From the NCBI GenBank assembly GCA_964556165.1, contig CAZKVH010000006.1:6583-70582 (forward strand): DNA of 64,000 bases. The letters run 5' to 3'. Shown here piece by piece: positions 50,951 to 59,783 of the stretch (its first letter is position 1; each line of letters begins with the position of its first letter). This stretch comes from JAQVEM01 sp964556165 (lineage in GTDB: Bacteria > Actinomycetota > Humimicrobiia > Humimicrobiales > Humimicrobiaceae). Both the position numbers and the translations under genes were made by a program. A model generated the notes under the pieces. It was not told the origin of the DNA and searched no databases. It was given only the letters and a program-made list of their open reading frames with translations.

Positions 50951-50999
50951 AAGGGCAATAAGTAAGCATAAAAACTACTTAATACCTATTACCCTTATA
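50951..50999. other. Imperfect inverted repeat upstream of gyrB
   Basis: AAGGGCAATAAGTA near 50951-50964 is nearly complementary to TATTACCCTT at the other end (about 50987-50996), with AT-rich DNA between. It lies between dciA and gyrB and could be a weak terminator or a supercoiling-sensitive leader element. The function is not shown. Confidence 0.35.
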
Positions 51000-51110
51000 A
51001 ATGATTAATATAAAAATTTTTAAATGAGCAACTATAAATTTAGTATTTTCAATCATAAATTATTATACCATATTTAACCCGAAATTTGGCTAAAAATAGG
51101 CTTATATTTT

Positions 51111-51404
51111 TCAAAAATCATGCTTGAATTTCAGGTTTGTAACTACTCTTTCGCCAATAAATGAATTAATTTTTTCAATCAGCTGCTCTGACATCATGCT
51201 CAGCTCACTTGCCCAGGTCGAACTTGTAACTGATATATATAATGTATTTCTTGTGAGTCTCTTAGGCTTTGCTCTTTTGCTTATTTCGCTACCTACGATT
51301 TCTTCCCAGCAGTTAAAAATCCTGGAGATTCTTAATTCATTCTCAATATTCAAATCCTTTATGACTTCTCCAATAACACTCTGAAAATCGCTAATTTCAT
51401 CCAT
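51111..51404 (-). CDS. DciA/DUF721-type helicase loader-like protein
   Basis: A 97-residue DUF721 protein: VIGEVIKDLNIENELRISRIFNCWEEIVGSEISKRAKPKRLTRNTLYISVTSSTWASELSMMSEQLIEKIN. The W-x-x-I-V-G and S-x-x-W-A-x-E-L-S segments match the DciA family, which loads the replicative helicase in bacteria lacking DnaC/DnaI. Its place between recF and gyrB is typical of Actinomycetota. It starts 28 bases after the recF stop codon. Length is close to the minimal family size. Confidence 0.85.
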   Translation of the reverse strand: MDEISDFQSVIGEVIKDLNIENELRISRIFNCWEEIVGSEISKRAKPKRLTRNTLYISVTSSTWASELSMMSEQLIEKINSFIGERVVTNLKFKHDF

Positions 51405-51432
51405 GCTTATATTATAATTTATATTCTTATCT

Positions 51433-52623
51433 TTATAAATCTAAAACTGTAACCTTATTATCCTTTATAAGTAGCTTGCTCCCAAACTCCAGGTCCAGTT
51501 TATCCAGGTAGCTCATATTAGTAGCAGTCACAAAGGTCTGAAATTTATCTCCTATTGCCTTTACAAGCAGTTTTTTTCTTTCTATATCAAACTCTGAAAA
51601 CACATCATCAAGAAGCAGGACAGGGTCTTTATTTATCTTTTTCCTCAATACGCCAAGCTCGCAGAGCTTCAAACTTATAGAAGCAGCTCTTTGCTGTCCC
51701 TGAGAACCAAAAAATCTTATGTTCTTGCCATCAAGCAAAATTACAAAATCATCCCTGTGGGGCCCTATTGTTGTAGTCTTGTATTGCATATCCTTTTCTC
51801 TATTTTCTTTTAATTTACTGTAAAATATTTCTTTTAAATCCTGCTCGCAAGAATTCCCATTGGCTCCATCAGACTGGCTGAGATGATTTAAGGAACTATT
51901 CTGCTTCTCGTCTCTATCCCAGCTATATATATAAAAAATATCTATACTTCCTCCTTTAAAAAAGCTTCTCATATAACTCTTAAATTCATCCTTTAGCTCG
52001 TTTAACAAATTGCGCCTTTTTTTTATAATGCCAATGCCATACCTTACAATATTGTCGTCCCATATCCCCATTGTCGGGTTATCTTCCCTGCCAATTCCCC
52101 CGCTCATACTTTTTATTAGGCTGCTTCTCTGGGCAAGTATTTTTTGATACTGCAGCCTCTGTCTATAATAGCTGCTGTCAATTTTTTCGAGAACATCATC
52201 AAGGAAATTTCTTCTTTCGTATGGGCCCGATTTTATTATTCTAAGGTCATCAGGAGAAAATATAACCGAGGGCAGAATTGATGTAAAATCTGATTTTTTT
52301 CTCTGGCTGGTCTTATTAACTTTGATTTTTGTATTGCTGCTGTCCCCTTTTCGCAGTTCTATTTCTATAAAACAGTCTTCTCCTTCATCTTTATCCGGAC
52401 CAATCAGTGCTTTTATAATGGAAAAATCACTATCCCAGTTGATAATCTCGTCCTGGACATATGTTTTATGAGATTTTCCTGTAGACAAATAGTAAACCGA
52501 CTCAAGTAAATTTGTTTTACCGTTACCATTATTTCCCAGTATCAATATGGTATTTTTATCAAAATCCAGATTGACCTGGTTATAATTTCTGTAATTTCTT
52601 AATTCTAATTTCTTTAGATACAC
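51433..52623 (-). CDS. recF: DNA replication/repair protein RecF
   Basis: A 396-residue SMC-like ATPase that helps load RecA at gaps. It has an N-terminal Walker A (GNNGNGKT, 30-37), a signature-like FFGSQGQQRAASISLKLCEL segment, and Walker B in PVLLLDDVFSEFD near the C-terminus. It is cytoplasmic and works with RecO/RecR. It appears to start with GTG 52623, without a clear ribosome site. In most bacteria dnaN and dnaA lie upstream; here an L,D-transpeptidase gene takes that place. Confidence 0.95.
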   Translation of the reverse strand: MYLKKLELRNYRNYNQVNLDFDKNTILILGNNGNGKTNLLESVYYLSTGKSHKTYVQDEIINWDSDFSIIKALIGPDKDEGEDCFIEIELRKGDSSNTKIKVNKTSQRKKSDFTSILPSVIFSPDDLRIIKSGPYERRNFLDDVLEKIDSSYYRQRLQYQKILAQRSSLIKSMSGGIGREDNPTMGIWDDNIVRYGIGIIKKRRNLLNELKDEFKSYMRSFFKGGSIDIFYIYSWDRDEKQNSSLNHLSQSDGANGNSCEQDLKEIFYSKLKENREKDMQYKTTTIGPHRDDFVILLDGKNIRFFGSQGQQRAASISLKLCELGVLRKKINKDPVLLLDDVFSEFDIERKKLLVKAIGDKFQTFVTATNMSYLDKLDLEFGSKLLIKDNKVTVLDL

Positions 52624-52759
52624 TGCAAGTACTCTATTAGTTTATTTTCACAATTTCACGGTATTTTTATCTTATAATAAATTCCTGACTTTTAACATAA
52701 CTGTACGTATGAAAACAGTACAATTTTAGAGAGGGATAAGATGATTCTAAAATAAATAA

Positions 52760-53593
52760 TTAATGAATAGATACCTTTATACCTAATGGAAGCGTTTCAT
52801 AAAGCCACCTGGCATCCTCCAGTGCCAGCCTTATGCAGCCATGGCTTGCGGGACTGCCGAGCTTATTATATTCTTCTTCAATCATCTGGTTATTTTTATC
52901 AAAAGGAACACTATGAAATAAGTACTCATTGTAAAATCTTACCCAGTAATAGGCTCCCACATTATATTTTTGCGACCAGAAATAATCACCTTTTTGAGAA
53001 GTTGCAAACTCCCCTAAAGGCGTTGGTTTCTCTTCGGTTCCTCCTGAACATATCATCTCTTTTAAAAGTTCGTCTCTGTAAAATACAAATGTTTTCTGTT
53101 CCAGGAGGTCTACCTCAATCCTGAAATCATCGCTTCTGCTGAAATCAACGCTGCTTTCTTCAACCGGGGTAGAGGAAGCGTTTTCTTCTTTCATATTTTC
53201 ATTATTAACTGCATCAGGCTTACTTTGTTCATCCATATCTTCTGAATTATTATTGGTCACTAATTCTTCCTGCTCTATTTCTCCCTGCTCATCTTCAATA
53301 ATTATCTCATCTTCAACGGGACTCTGATTCCCGATAAACCCATTTAAATATGAGACATATGTTTTATCAATGCTGCCTTTGCTTTTAACTGTATTAATGA
53401 TATCCACAGGCACCTCATCTATACCGCTAACCTCTGTGATAACCAGATAGTTATTCGATATCCCATCCATAAGTCCGCACGATATACAATTAATAGCAAT
53501 AAAAGTAAAAAATAGAAATATAGATACTGCTGCAACTAATATATTAATATTCTTCTTAAAGAACTTGAACAAAAACATTCTCCAATCTGTCAT
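52760..53593 (-). CDS. L,D-transpeptidase (YkuD family), membrane-anchored
   Basis: A 277-residue enzyme with one N-terminal TM helix (about 16-40), a long acidic linker rich in Glu/Asp/Asn (about 95-150), and a C-terminal YkuD domain with SHGCIRLALEDARWLYETLP, which holds the active-site His and Cys. It makes 3-3 cross-links in peptidoglycan or attaches proteins to it, outside the membrane. It is on the same strand as recF, 136 bases upstream of it, so cotranscription is uncertain. Confidence 0.93.
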   Translation of the reverse strand: MTDWRMFLFKFFKKNINILVAAVSIFLFFTFIAINCISCGLMDGISNNYLVITEVSGIDEVPVDIINTVKSKGSIDKTYVSYLNGFIGNQSPVEDEIIIEDEQGEIEQEELVTNNNSEDMDEQSKPDAVNNENMKEENASSTPVEESSVDFSRSDDFRIEVDLLEQKTFVFYRDELLKEMICSGGTEEKPTPLGEFATSQKGDYFWSQKYNVGAYYWVRFYNEYLFHSVPFDKNNQMIEEEYNKLGSPASHGCIRLALEDARWLYETLPLGIKVSIH

Positions 53594-53803
53594 ATGCTAT
53601 AATCCACCTCAGAAAACCCGACCAGATAAATAATGCTTTTTTAAGATTATATAATAATAAAATCTAAAATACATAACCGATATATTAAAACAGATAATAA
53701 ACAAAAATAAAAGTGCAGTAACTCAATAGAATGAAGACGACACTCTTAGAAAAAGTGTTATAATGTACAATCATCAAGTAAAAATTTAGAGTCTTTTTAA
53801 AAA

Positions 53804-54637
53804 ATGGGAAAAAATATAGTCAAAGCAAACGGCAGAACCGAGCCGTACGATGAAGAAAAAATAAATTTATCTTTAATAAAAGCAGGTGCTTCACCCGAGT
53901 TGGCCACTCAAACCACTAAAGCCATAAATAAGGAAATAAAAAATAATATGAGCACTAATCAGATATATAATAAAGCCTTGAGTCATCTAAAAAAAATTGA
54001 ACCCGGAGTTGCACTTAGATACTCCCTTAAAAGAGCCGTAATGGACATGGGTCCGGATGGATTTGTTTTTGAAGAGTACATGGCCAAAATCCTGAGGGAA
54101 TATGGATATACTACAGAAGTTGGGCAGTTTGTAAAGGGCTATTGTGTGGAACACGAAGTGGATATAGTAGCAAAAAAAGAAGGAAAAATTTATCTTATTG
54201 AATGCAAGTATCATAATTCGCTGGGGATAAAGTCAGACGTAAAAACAGCACTCTATGTAAACAGCAGATTCATAGATATAGAAAAAGCCTACATAGAAAA
54301 AAATAACCTCTCCTATGACCCAATAGAAGCAATGCTCGTCACAAACACCAAATGCACCTCAGATGCATTGCAATATGCCAGATGCGTGGGGTTAAAAATA
54401 CTGGCATGGGAGTGCCCGGAAGTAGAAAACCTCCAGTATTTTATTGAAGGTAAAAAGCTTTACCCTGTAAATATTCTTTCTACAATTAATTCAAAGCAAA
54501 AGGAAAAACTTTTTGATTCCAATATTATTTTAGTAAAAGAGCTTTTAGAGCTTAAAATAGATCATTTAACAAAACTTTTATCAATAAACTACAGAAATGC
54601 AGAGAAGATTATAAATGAAATAAAACTAATAATGTAG
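53804..54637 (+). CDS. ATP-cone domain fused to an Mrr-like nuclease
   Basis: A 277-residue fusion. Residues 1-85 form an ATP-cone domain (IVKANGRTEPYDEEKINLSLIKAGAS, the nucleotide-sensing fold of ribonucleotide reductases and NrdR). Residues about 88-215 form a PD-(D/E)XK domain: D120 in HEVDIVAKKEG and E133-C-K135 in IYLIECKYHN, the Mrr-type active site. The C-terminal 35 residues (about 240-277) look like a helix-hairpin-helix. The nuclease may be controlled by dATP/ATP levels. I know of similar fusions in other bacteria and archaea but no characterised member. It stands alone, divergent from the L,D-transpeptidase. Confidence 0.82.
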   Translation: MGKNIVKANGRTEPYDEEKINLSLIKAGASPELATQTTKAINKEIKNNMSTNQIYNKALSHLKKIEPGVALRYSLKRAVMDMGPDGFVFEEYMAKILREYGYTTEVGQFVKGYCVEHEVDIVAKKEGKIYLIECKYHNSLGIKSDVKTALYVNSRFIDIEKAYIEKNNLSYDPIEAMLVTNTKCTSDALQYARCVGLKILAWECPEVENLQYFIEGKKLYPVNILSTINSKQKEKLFDSNIILVKELLELKIDHLTKLLSINYRNAEKIINEIKLIM

Positions 54638-54690
54638 TAAAGCATTAATTTAGCATTAGACTTTAGAATAAAATTATTCCAAAAATATTC

Positions 54691-55461
54691 CTAGTCCTGC
54701 CTGTTAAACAGGAAAGCTCCCATTATGCTTAATAACACAACAAGCACTATTAGAACCAGGATATCCAGCCAGAGGGGGTATAACTGCAAACCTGGATCAC
54801 TCAGGAGCACATATCTCATAGCATCAATTCCATATGAGAGTGGATTTATTTTAGCTACAATACTCATCCATTTCACTGTTTGATTTAAAGGGAAAATCGC
54901 ACCGGAAAGAAAAAACATTGGCATAAGCAAAAAATTAGTAATTACCTGAAAAGCCTGCATGGATTTTATCACGGAAGCAAGTAAAATGCCCATGGTAGAA
55001 ATAGTCATTGAAATAAGAAACATAATACCCAGCACTTTAAAGAATATTACAAAAGTAACCGGTATATTAAGCAGCGGGGCAAACAGCAATATAATTGAGC
55101 CCTGGAACATCGCTATGGTAGAACCTCCCAGAAGCTTTCCCACAACAATCGAGGTTCTGGAAATAGGCGCTACAAGAATTTCTCTTAAAAACCCAAATTC
55201 CCTATCCCATACAATTGACATGGCGCTAAAAAAAGAAGTAAAAAGCACTGTCATCCCTACAATACCGGGGAACATAAAATTTAGAAAATTCTCTCCCCCT
55301 CCTCCTCCAAAGACACTAAAAGAGCTTGCAAGACCCGTCCCGAGGACAAACAAAAAAAGGATTGGCTGGGCAAACGAGCCTATTACTCTCGGCTTGTCTC
55401 TGAAATATCTTTTTACATCCCTCAACCAGACTGTATATACTCCAACCAGTTCCTTATTCAA
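54691..55461 (-). CDS. ABC-2 type exporter permease (DrrB-like)
   Basis: A 256-residue permease with six TM helices. The N-terminal VWLRDVKRYFRDKPRVIGSFAQPILFLFVLGTGL, the loop WDREFGFLREILVAPISRTSIVVGKLLGG, and FFLSGAIFPLNQTVKW are characteristic of the DrrB/NodJ-type ABC-2 permeases. It would form the membrane channel of an exporter with the ATPase encoded just upstream. Its TTG start (55461) overlaps the ATPase stop codon as TTGA. The exported substrate is unknown (drug or lipid-linked sugar are typical). Confidence 0.92.
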   Translation of the reverse strand: MNKELVGVYTVWLRDVKRYFRDKPRVIGSFAQPILFLFVLGTGLASSFSVFGGGGGENFLNFMFPGIVGMTVLFTSFFSAMSIVWDREFGFLREILVAPISRTSIVVGKLLGGSTIAMFQGSIILLFAPLLNIPVTFVIFFKVLGIMFLISMTISTMGILLASVIKSMQAFQVITNFLLMPMFFLSGAIFPLNQTVKWMSIVAKINPLSYGIDAMRYVLLSDPGLQLYPLWLDILVLIVLVVLLSIMGAFLFNRQD

Positions 55462-56453
55462 TGCCTCCTCGCTCTCATCCTCATTCTTGCATCATCCCTC
55501 GAACTTGCGTTCTCTTCTCTTATCTCTCTTCCGGTAAGGTCAAGGAATACATCATTCAGGGTTGGCTTTCTTGCAGTTATAGATAAAATCTTAACCGGGC
55601 TGTCTTTAATCAGTTTTGGGATAAACCTTGAGCTATCTTTAACTTCAAATCTTATTACCCCTTCCTCTTCATCATCGGCTTCAATACCCGTTATATCCTT
55701 TACATAACCTTTAAACCTGGCACTGTCCTCGGATTGTATTGTTACAACATCTCCACCAATTTTATTTTTAAGATTATCAGGACTGTCAAGAGCAATAATT
55801 TTACCCCTGTCTATTATTGCTATTCTGTCACATATTTCTGTTTCTTCCATGTAATGAGAAGTTAAAAATATCGTAATCTTCTTACTTTTTTTCAACCTTA
55901 CAATGTAGTCCCATATTTTGTTCCTTGTCTGCGGGTCCAGTCCCAGGGTCGGCTCATCCAGGAAAAGCACTTTTGGATAGTGGAGAAGACCCCTTGCAAT
56001 TTCAAGCCTCCTCCTCATACCTCCTGAATAGGTCATAACCAGATTATTTTTCCTATCGGTCAGGTTTACCATTTCAAGAACTTCCTCTGCTCTACTTTTA
56101 AGAGCGTTTCGCGGAATATTATAAAGAAGACCATGAAAATGCAGGTTCTCGAGAGCAGTCAGCCTGTCATCAAGGCTGGGGTCCTGGAACACCATACCTA
56201 TGCAGTTCCTTATTTTATTTCTATCCGTTGACACATCATAACCATTTACGATAATACTGCCCGAAGTCTTTGACAAAAGGGTGCAAATCATATTTATCGT
56301 AGTGGTTTTACCTGCACCATTTGGTCCCAGGAAACCAAAAATCTCATCTTCCTTTACGGAGAAGGAAATATTATCTACAGCCCTTAACCCCTTAAAATCT
56401 TTTACCAGATTTTCAACTTCTATAATATTATTATTCTTTTTTTTATTATCCAA
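55458..56453 (-). CDS. ABC exporter ATP-binding protein (DrrA-like)
   Basis: A 331-residue ATPase. It has Walker A (GPNGAGKTT), Q loop (VFQDPSLDDRLTALENLHFHG), the LSGGQ equivalent (YSGGMRRRLEIARGLLHYPKVLFLDEPTLGLDPQTR) and switch His in TSHYMEETE. The C-terminal accessory domain (residues about 225-331, ending in a basic tail) is of the DrrA type. It starts with TTG at 56453 without a clear ribosome site. It pairs with the permease through a 4-base overlap. Confidence 0.95.
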   Translation of the reverse strand: MDNKKKNNNIIEVENLVKDFKGLRAVDNISFSVKEDEIFGFLGPNGAGKTTTINMICTLLSKTSGSIIVNGYDVSTDRNKIRNCIGMVFQDPSLDDRLTALENLHFHGLLYNIPRNALKSRAEEVLEMVNLTDRKNNLVMTYSGGMRRRLEIARGLLHYPKVLFLDEPTLGLDPQTRNKIWDYIVRLKKSKKITIFLTSHYMEETEICDRIAIIDRGKIIALDSPDNLKNKIGGDVVTIQSEDSARFKGYVKDITGIEADDEEEGVIRFEVKDSSRFIPKLIKDSPVKILSITARKPTLNDVFLDLTGREIREENASSRDDARMRMRARRH

Positions 56454-56812
56454 TTTAAACTATCTTTCTAACAACTATACCGTGGAACCATACCATAATT
56501 TTATTATATTTTATTATATGTTAAATATAATCTTTTCCGTCTCCAGTGAAATAGAAATACAAAACATAAAAGCAAATATCCTGAACAAAAGTAAATATTT
56601 TTATTAAACTCAATAAATTTTATTAGAAATAGATATATTGTCAATATTTATATACTTCTCTGGCTTTTATCCGTAATTATTAATAAAAAAGTTTAAGAAA
56701 ATAAAGAGGCAAGGGCAATAAAACAAAGATATTAAAAAAAAATTGACTCCAGGCAAATTCAAATATCAATTTGATTGATGCTATAAAAATTAATTAGAAG
56801 TTTAATTAGAAA
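56454..56812. other. Gene-free AT-rich region
   Basis: A 359-base region between the minus-strand ABC ATPase and the end of kdgK. A small inverted repeat, TCAAAT-ATCA-ATTTGA (56759-56774), lies downstream of kdgK. No convincing gene, tRNA or strong terminator is seen. Confidence 0.55.
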
Positions 56813-57847
56813 TTACCTCTGAACTCTTCCCGAGGCATCTCCTCCCATTAATTTCTCTACTTCTGAAACCGATACCCTGTTGAAGTCTCCAGATATTGAG
56901 TGTTTAAGGCAACTGGCAGCAACCGCAAACTCAAGTGCCTGCTTTGTATTGTCATAAGCATTCAAGCCATATATCAACCCGGCAGCAAACGAGTCGCCGC
57001 CGCCAACTCTGTCTACTATATCTCTAATTTCATATTTCCTGCTTAAGTAAAAACCCTTTCTGTCATTAATGCAAGCCGACCAACCATTTATATCAGCACT
57101 CGTACTTTCCCTTAAGGTTATCGCTATGGCTTTTAGGCTGGGATATATTTCTAAAACTTTATTGCTCAGCTTTTCATACTTATTTACATCAAGAACTCCA
57201 CTCTCCACATCAACATCAACCTTTATCCCAAGAGATTTCTGACAGTCTTCCTCATTTGCAATCCCATAATCCACATATTTTACCAGTTCGGGCATTACTT
57301 CGGTAGCTGCCTTTCCATATTTCCAGAGTTTACCCCTGTAATTAAAGTCACATGATATAGTTATCCCTTTTTCTTTTGCTTTTTTTACCGCCTCAAAAGA
57401 AAGATTCATAGCAGTTTCGGATATAGCAGGAGTTATACCTGTAATATGAAACCATTCCGCATCGGAAAAGACATTATCCCAGTCTATATCACCGGGTTTT
57501 GCTATCGATATCGCCGAATAGCTTCTGTCATAAACTACAACCGAGGGGCGCTGGTTTGCCCCACTTTCCATATAGTAAGTGCCCATTCTCCCGCTGTTAC
57601 GAATTATAAGAGAGGTATCAACACCCCATCGCTTCAACTCACCTTCGCAGGAATTCCCAATCATATTATCCGGCAGTGCCGTGCAAAAACCAACATTGAA
57701 TCCAAAGTTCGCAAGGGAAATGGCTACATTCGCTTCACCGCCGCCAAAAGTCGCTTCCAGCAGGGGTGACTGGAAAAGCCTCTCGGTACCAGGGGATTTT
57801 AACCTCAGCATTATCTCTCCAAAAGTTATTACTCTTTTATTTTTCAT
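56813..57847 (-). CDS. kdgK: 2-keto-3-deoxygluconate kinase (PfkB family)
   Basis: A 344-residue PfkB-type sugar kinase that phosphorylates 2-keto-3-deoxygluconate (KDG) to KDPG with ATP. The N-terminal signature is FGGGEANVAISLANFGFNVGF, with FHITGITPAISE and the C-terminal DRVGGGDSFAAGLIYGL anion hole containing the catalytic Asp. It is the last gene of the uronate operon, 12 bases after eda. ATG 57847 has AGGGTGAT upstream. Related 2-keto sugar kinases are possible, but the neighbours (kduI, kduD, eda) favour KDG. Confidence 0.9.
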   Translation of the reverse strand: MKNKRVITFGEIMLRLKSPGTERLFQSPLLEATFGGGEANVAISLANFGFNVGFCTALPDNMIGNSCEGELKRWGVDTSLIIRNSGRMGTYYMESGANQRPSVVVYDRSYSAISIAKPGDIDWDNVFSDAEWFHITGITPAISETAMNLSFEAVKKAKEKGITISCDFNYRGKLWKYGKAATEVMPELVKYVDYGIANEEDCQKSLGIKVDVDVESGVLDVNKYEKLSNKVLEIYPSLKAIAITLRESTSADINGWSACINDRKGFYLSRKYEIRDIVDRVGGGDSFAAGLIYGLNAYDNTKQALEFAVAASCLKHSISGDFNRVSVSEVEKLMGGDASGRVQR

Positions 57848-57859
57848 TTAATCACCCTT

Positions 57860-58819
57860 CTATTTCTGTAAAAGATGTACGGCAAAACCACCTATCTCAC
57901 CTTCAAGATATACAGCAACCGGTTTCTCTTCAGTTCCTTTCCTTGTGCTCCAGTCAGTTTTATGGCCTCTTTTTTCAAGATAATATGCTGCTCTTGATAT
58001 ATTGTTTGTTTTAATTGCAATATGTCCCATATTACCGGGCCCGTTAGACTTATTTACTTCTATCCCATTTCCCGAAAAAATAGAGGAGTTACCCTCTCTC
58101 ACTGTAAACCCGAAAACATCCGAAAAAATATTAGCAACAGCCAGTGATTTATCTCTGTTCTCTGCATTGATTCCAATATGGGCGAGCTCAAATCCAAGTA
58201 ATATATTAATGGATTCCTTAACAATACCGGTTATCTTATCGAAATTTTTATTATTAATATCAGAACTTGAGCATAACCAGCTTCCCCCTACAGAATGTAT
58301 ATAGGGTTTATCAGCAAAATCTGCCAGGTTCTTAAGACTCACTCCGCCGGTTGGCATAAACTGGACCATCCGATATGGGCCATAAAGTGCTTCACAGCCT
58401 TTTACGCCGCCAAAGATACCACCGGGGAAAAACTTCAATACAGTGAGATTATACTTCAGGGCCTGCGCCACTTCAGTTGGAGTAACAACACCCGGCGTGA
58501 CCACTATATCTTTCTTCTGACACCATTCAACAATATCCGGGTCAAGTCCCGGCGATACAATAAATTTAGCCCCTGCGCTTACAGATTCTTTAGCTTTTTC
58601 TACTGAAAGAACCGTGCCGGCACCTACCAGCATATCCGGAAAAGCTTCCCTGACTTTTTTTATTGATTTTATGCCTTCCTCTGTACGCATGGTGATTTCC
58701 ATAACATTAAGACCACCGTCTATCAATGCTTTTGCCGCAGGTACAGCCAGTTCCGGGTCATCTATAACTACGACCGGAATCAATCCAATGTTCCCTATCT
58801 CTTTCAGAATATCTCCCAT
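57860..58819 (-). CDS. eda: KDPG/KHG aldolase fused to a VOC-like domain
   Basis: A 319-residue protein. Residues 1-212 are a complete KDPG aldolase: VVVIDDPELAVPAAKALIDGGLNVMEITMRT (catalytic Glu), GAGTVLSVEKA, FIVSPGLDPDIVEWCQ, the Schiff-base lysine in LKFFPGG, and MPTGGVSLKNLADF. It splits KDPG to pyruvate and glyceraldehyde 3-phosphate. Residues about 213-319 resemble a vicinal-oxygen-chelate (glyoxalase-like) domain: ELAHIGINAENRDKSLAVANIFSDVFGF, GNGIEV, GHIAIKTNNISRAAYYLEKRGH, and YLEGEIGGFAVHLL. Such long Eda proteins occur in other anaerobes, and the role of the extra domain is unknown. ATG has a GGGAGGA ribosome site. Confidence 0.88.
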   Translation of the reverse strand: MGDILKEIGNIGLIPVVVIDDPELAVPAAKALIDGGLNVMEITMRTEEGIKSIKKVREAFPDMLVGAGTVLSVEKAKESVSAGAKFIVSPGLDPDIVEWCQKKDIVVTPGVVTPTEVAQALKYNLTVLKFFPGGIFGGVKGCEALYGPYRMVQFMPTGGVSLKNLADFADKPYIHSVGGSWLCSSSDINNKNFDKITGIVKESINILLGFELAHIGINAENRDKSLAVANIFSDVFGFTVREGNSSIFSGNGIEVNKSNGPGNMGHIAIKTNNISRAAYYLEKRGHKTDWSTRKGTEEKPVAVYLEGEIGGFAVHLLQK

Positions 58820-58992
58820 TAATCCTCCCTAAAATTTATAAACTCGATATTAAGACTGTGTTTAAAATAAAAAACTGAATTTCATCTCATCTTTTCTTTA
58901 TCGCTGCTATTGCTCTATTTTTATAGATGAAAAACCCTATATTTTACTTTTAAAACATTGTCTATAATTTAGCTAACCACTCAACCAGGCAA

Positions 58993-59754
58993 TTACCTTG
59001 CCAGCCAGCCACCGTCCACAGCAATGGTATATCCATTTACATAATTTGAAGCTTCAGATGAAAGAAATACCGCGATTCCTGCTAAGTCTTCCGGTAGTCC
59101 CCATCTTCCAGCCGGAATCCTATCAAGTATGGCTTTATTTCTTTCTTTATCCTCTCTTAATGCTTTTGTATTATTGGTAACCATATATCCGGGGGCAATT
59201 GCATTAACATTTATATTATATTTTGCCCACTCGTTCGCCAGAGCTCTCGTTATTCCCATAACAGCACTCTTGCTTGCGGTGTATGAAGGGACCCTTATTC
59301 CACCCTGGAATGACAGCATTGAAGCAACACTAATTATTTTACCACCTGTATTTTGCTTGACAAACTGTCTGGCAACAGCCTGTGAGAAAAAGAATACCGT
59401 CTTTGCGTTTATACTTAGAACATCATCCCAGTCTTTCTCTGTGAAATTTATTGCGTCTTCCCTTCTTATAATCCCGGCATTGTTTATCAAAATATCTACC
59501 TTGCCGTATTCTTCTACAGTTTTCTCTATTATGCCCTCAATTGGTTCTATGGTTGACAGGTCTGCCTTTACTTCCAGGAACTTTCTTCCCAGTGCCTCAA
59601 CTTCTTTTTTGGTTTCTTCCGCACCTGATTTGGTTACACCCGCAATATCTGCACCTGCCTCTGCCAGACCATTTATCATGCCCCTGCCAAGACCGGTGCT
59701 GCTTCCCGTCACTATGGCAACTTTTCCTTTTAGATTAAATTTATCCAGAATCAT
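58993..59754 (-). CDS. kduD: 2-dehydro-3-deoxy-D-gluconate 5-dehydrogenase
   Basis: A 253-residue short-chain dehydrogenase, the same length as E. coli KduD. The nucleotide loop TGSSTGLGRGM, NNAGI, the catalytic Ser and YTASK (Tyr-x3-Lys), IAPGYMVTNNT and the C-terminal YTIAVDGGWLAR are all present. With KduI it converts 5-keto-4-deoxyuronate to 2-keto-3-deoxygluconate, using NADH. AAGGA precedes ATG 59754; the start lies 29 bases after kduI. Confidence 0.92.
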   Translation of the reverse strand: MILDKFNLKGKVAIVTGSSTGLGRGMINGLAEAGADIAGVTKSGAEETKKEVEALGRKFLEVKADLSTIEPIEGIIEKTVEEYGKVDILINNAGIIRREDAINFTEKDWDDVLSINAKTVFFFSQAVARQFVKQNTGGKIISVASMLSFQGGIRVPSYTASKSAVMGITRALANEWAKYNINVNAIAPGYMVTNNTKALREDKERNKAILDRIPAGRWGLPEDLAGIAVFLSSEASNYVNGYTIAVDGGWLAR

Positions 59755-59783
59755 AAATGTTCATCCTTCCTTACTTGCAAAAA

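Noticed and set aside
50912..51110. Replication origin near recF/gyrB
   Set aside because: No cluster of TTATNCACA DnaA boxes is seen here or at 52624-52759, and dnaA is absent.
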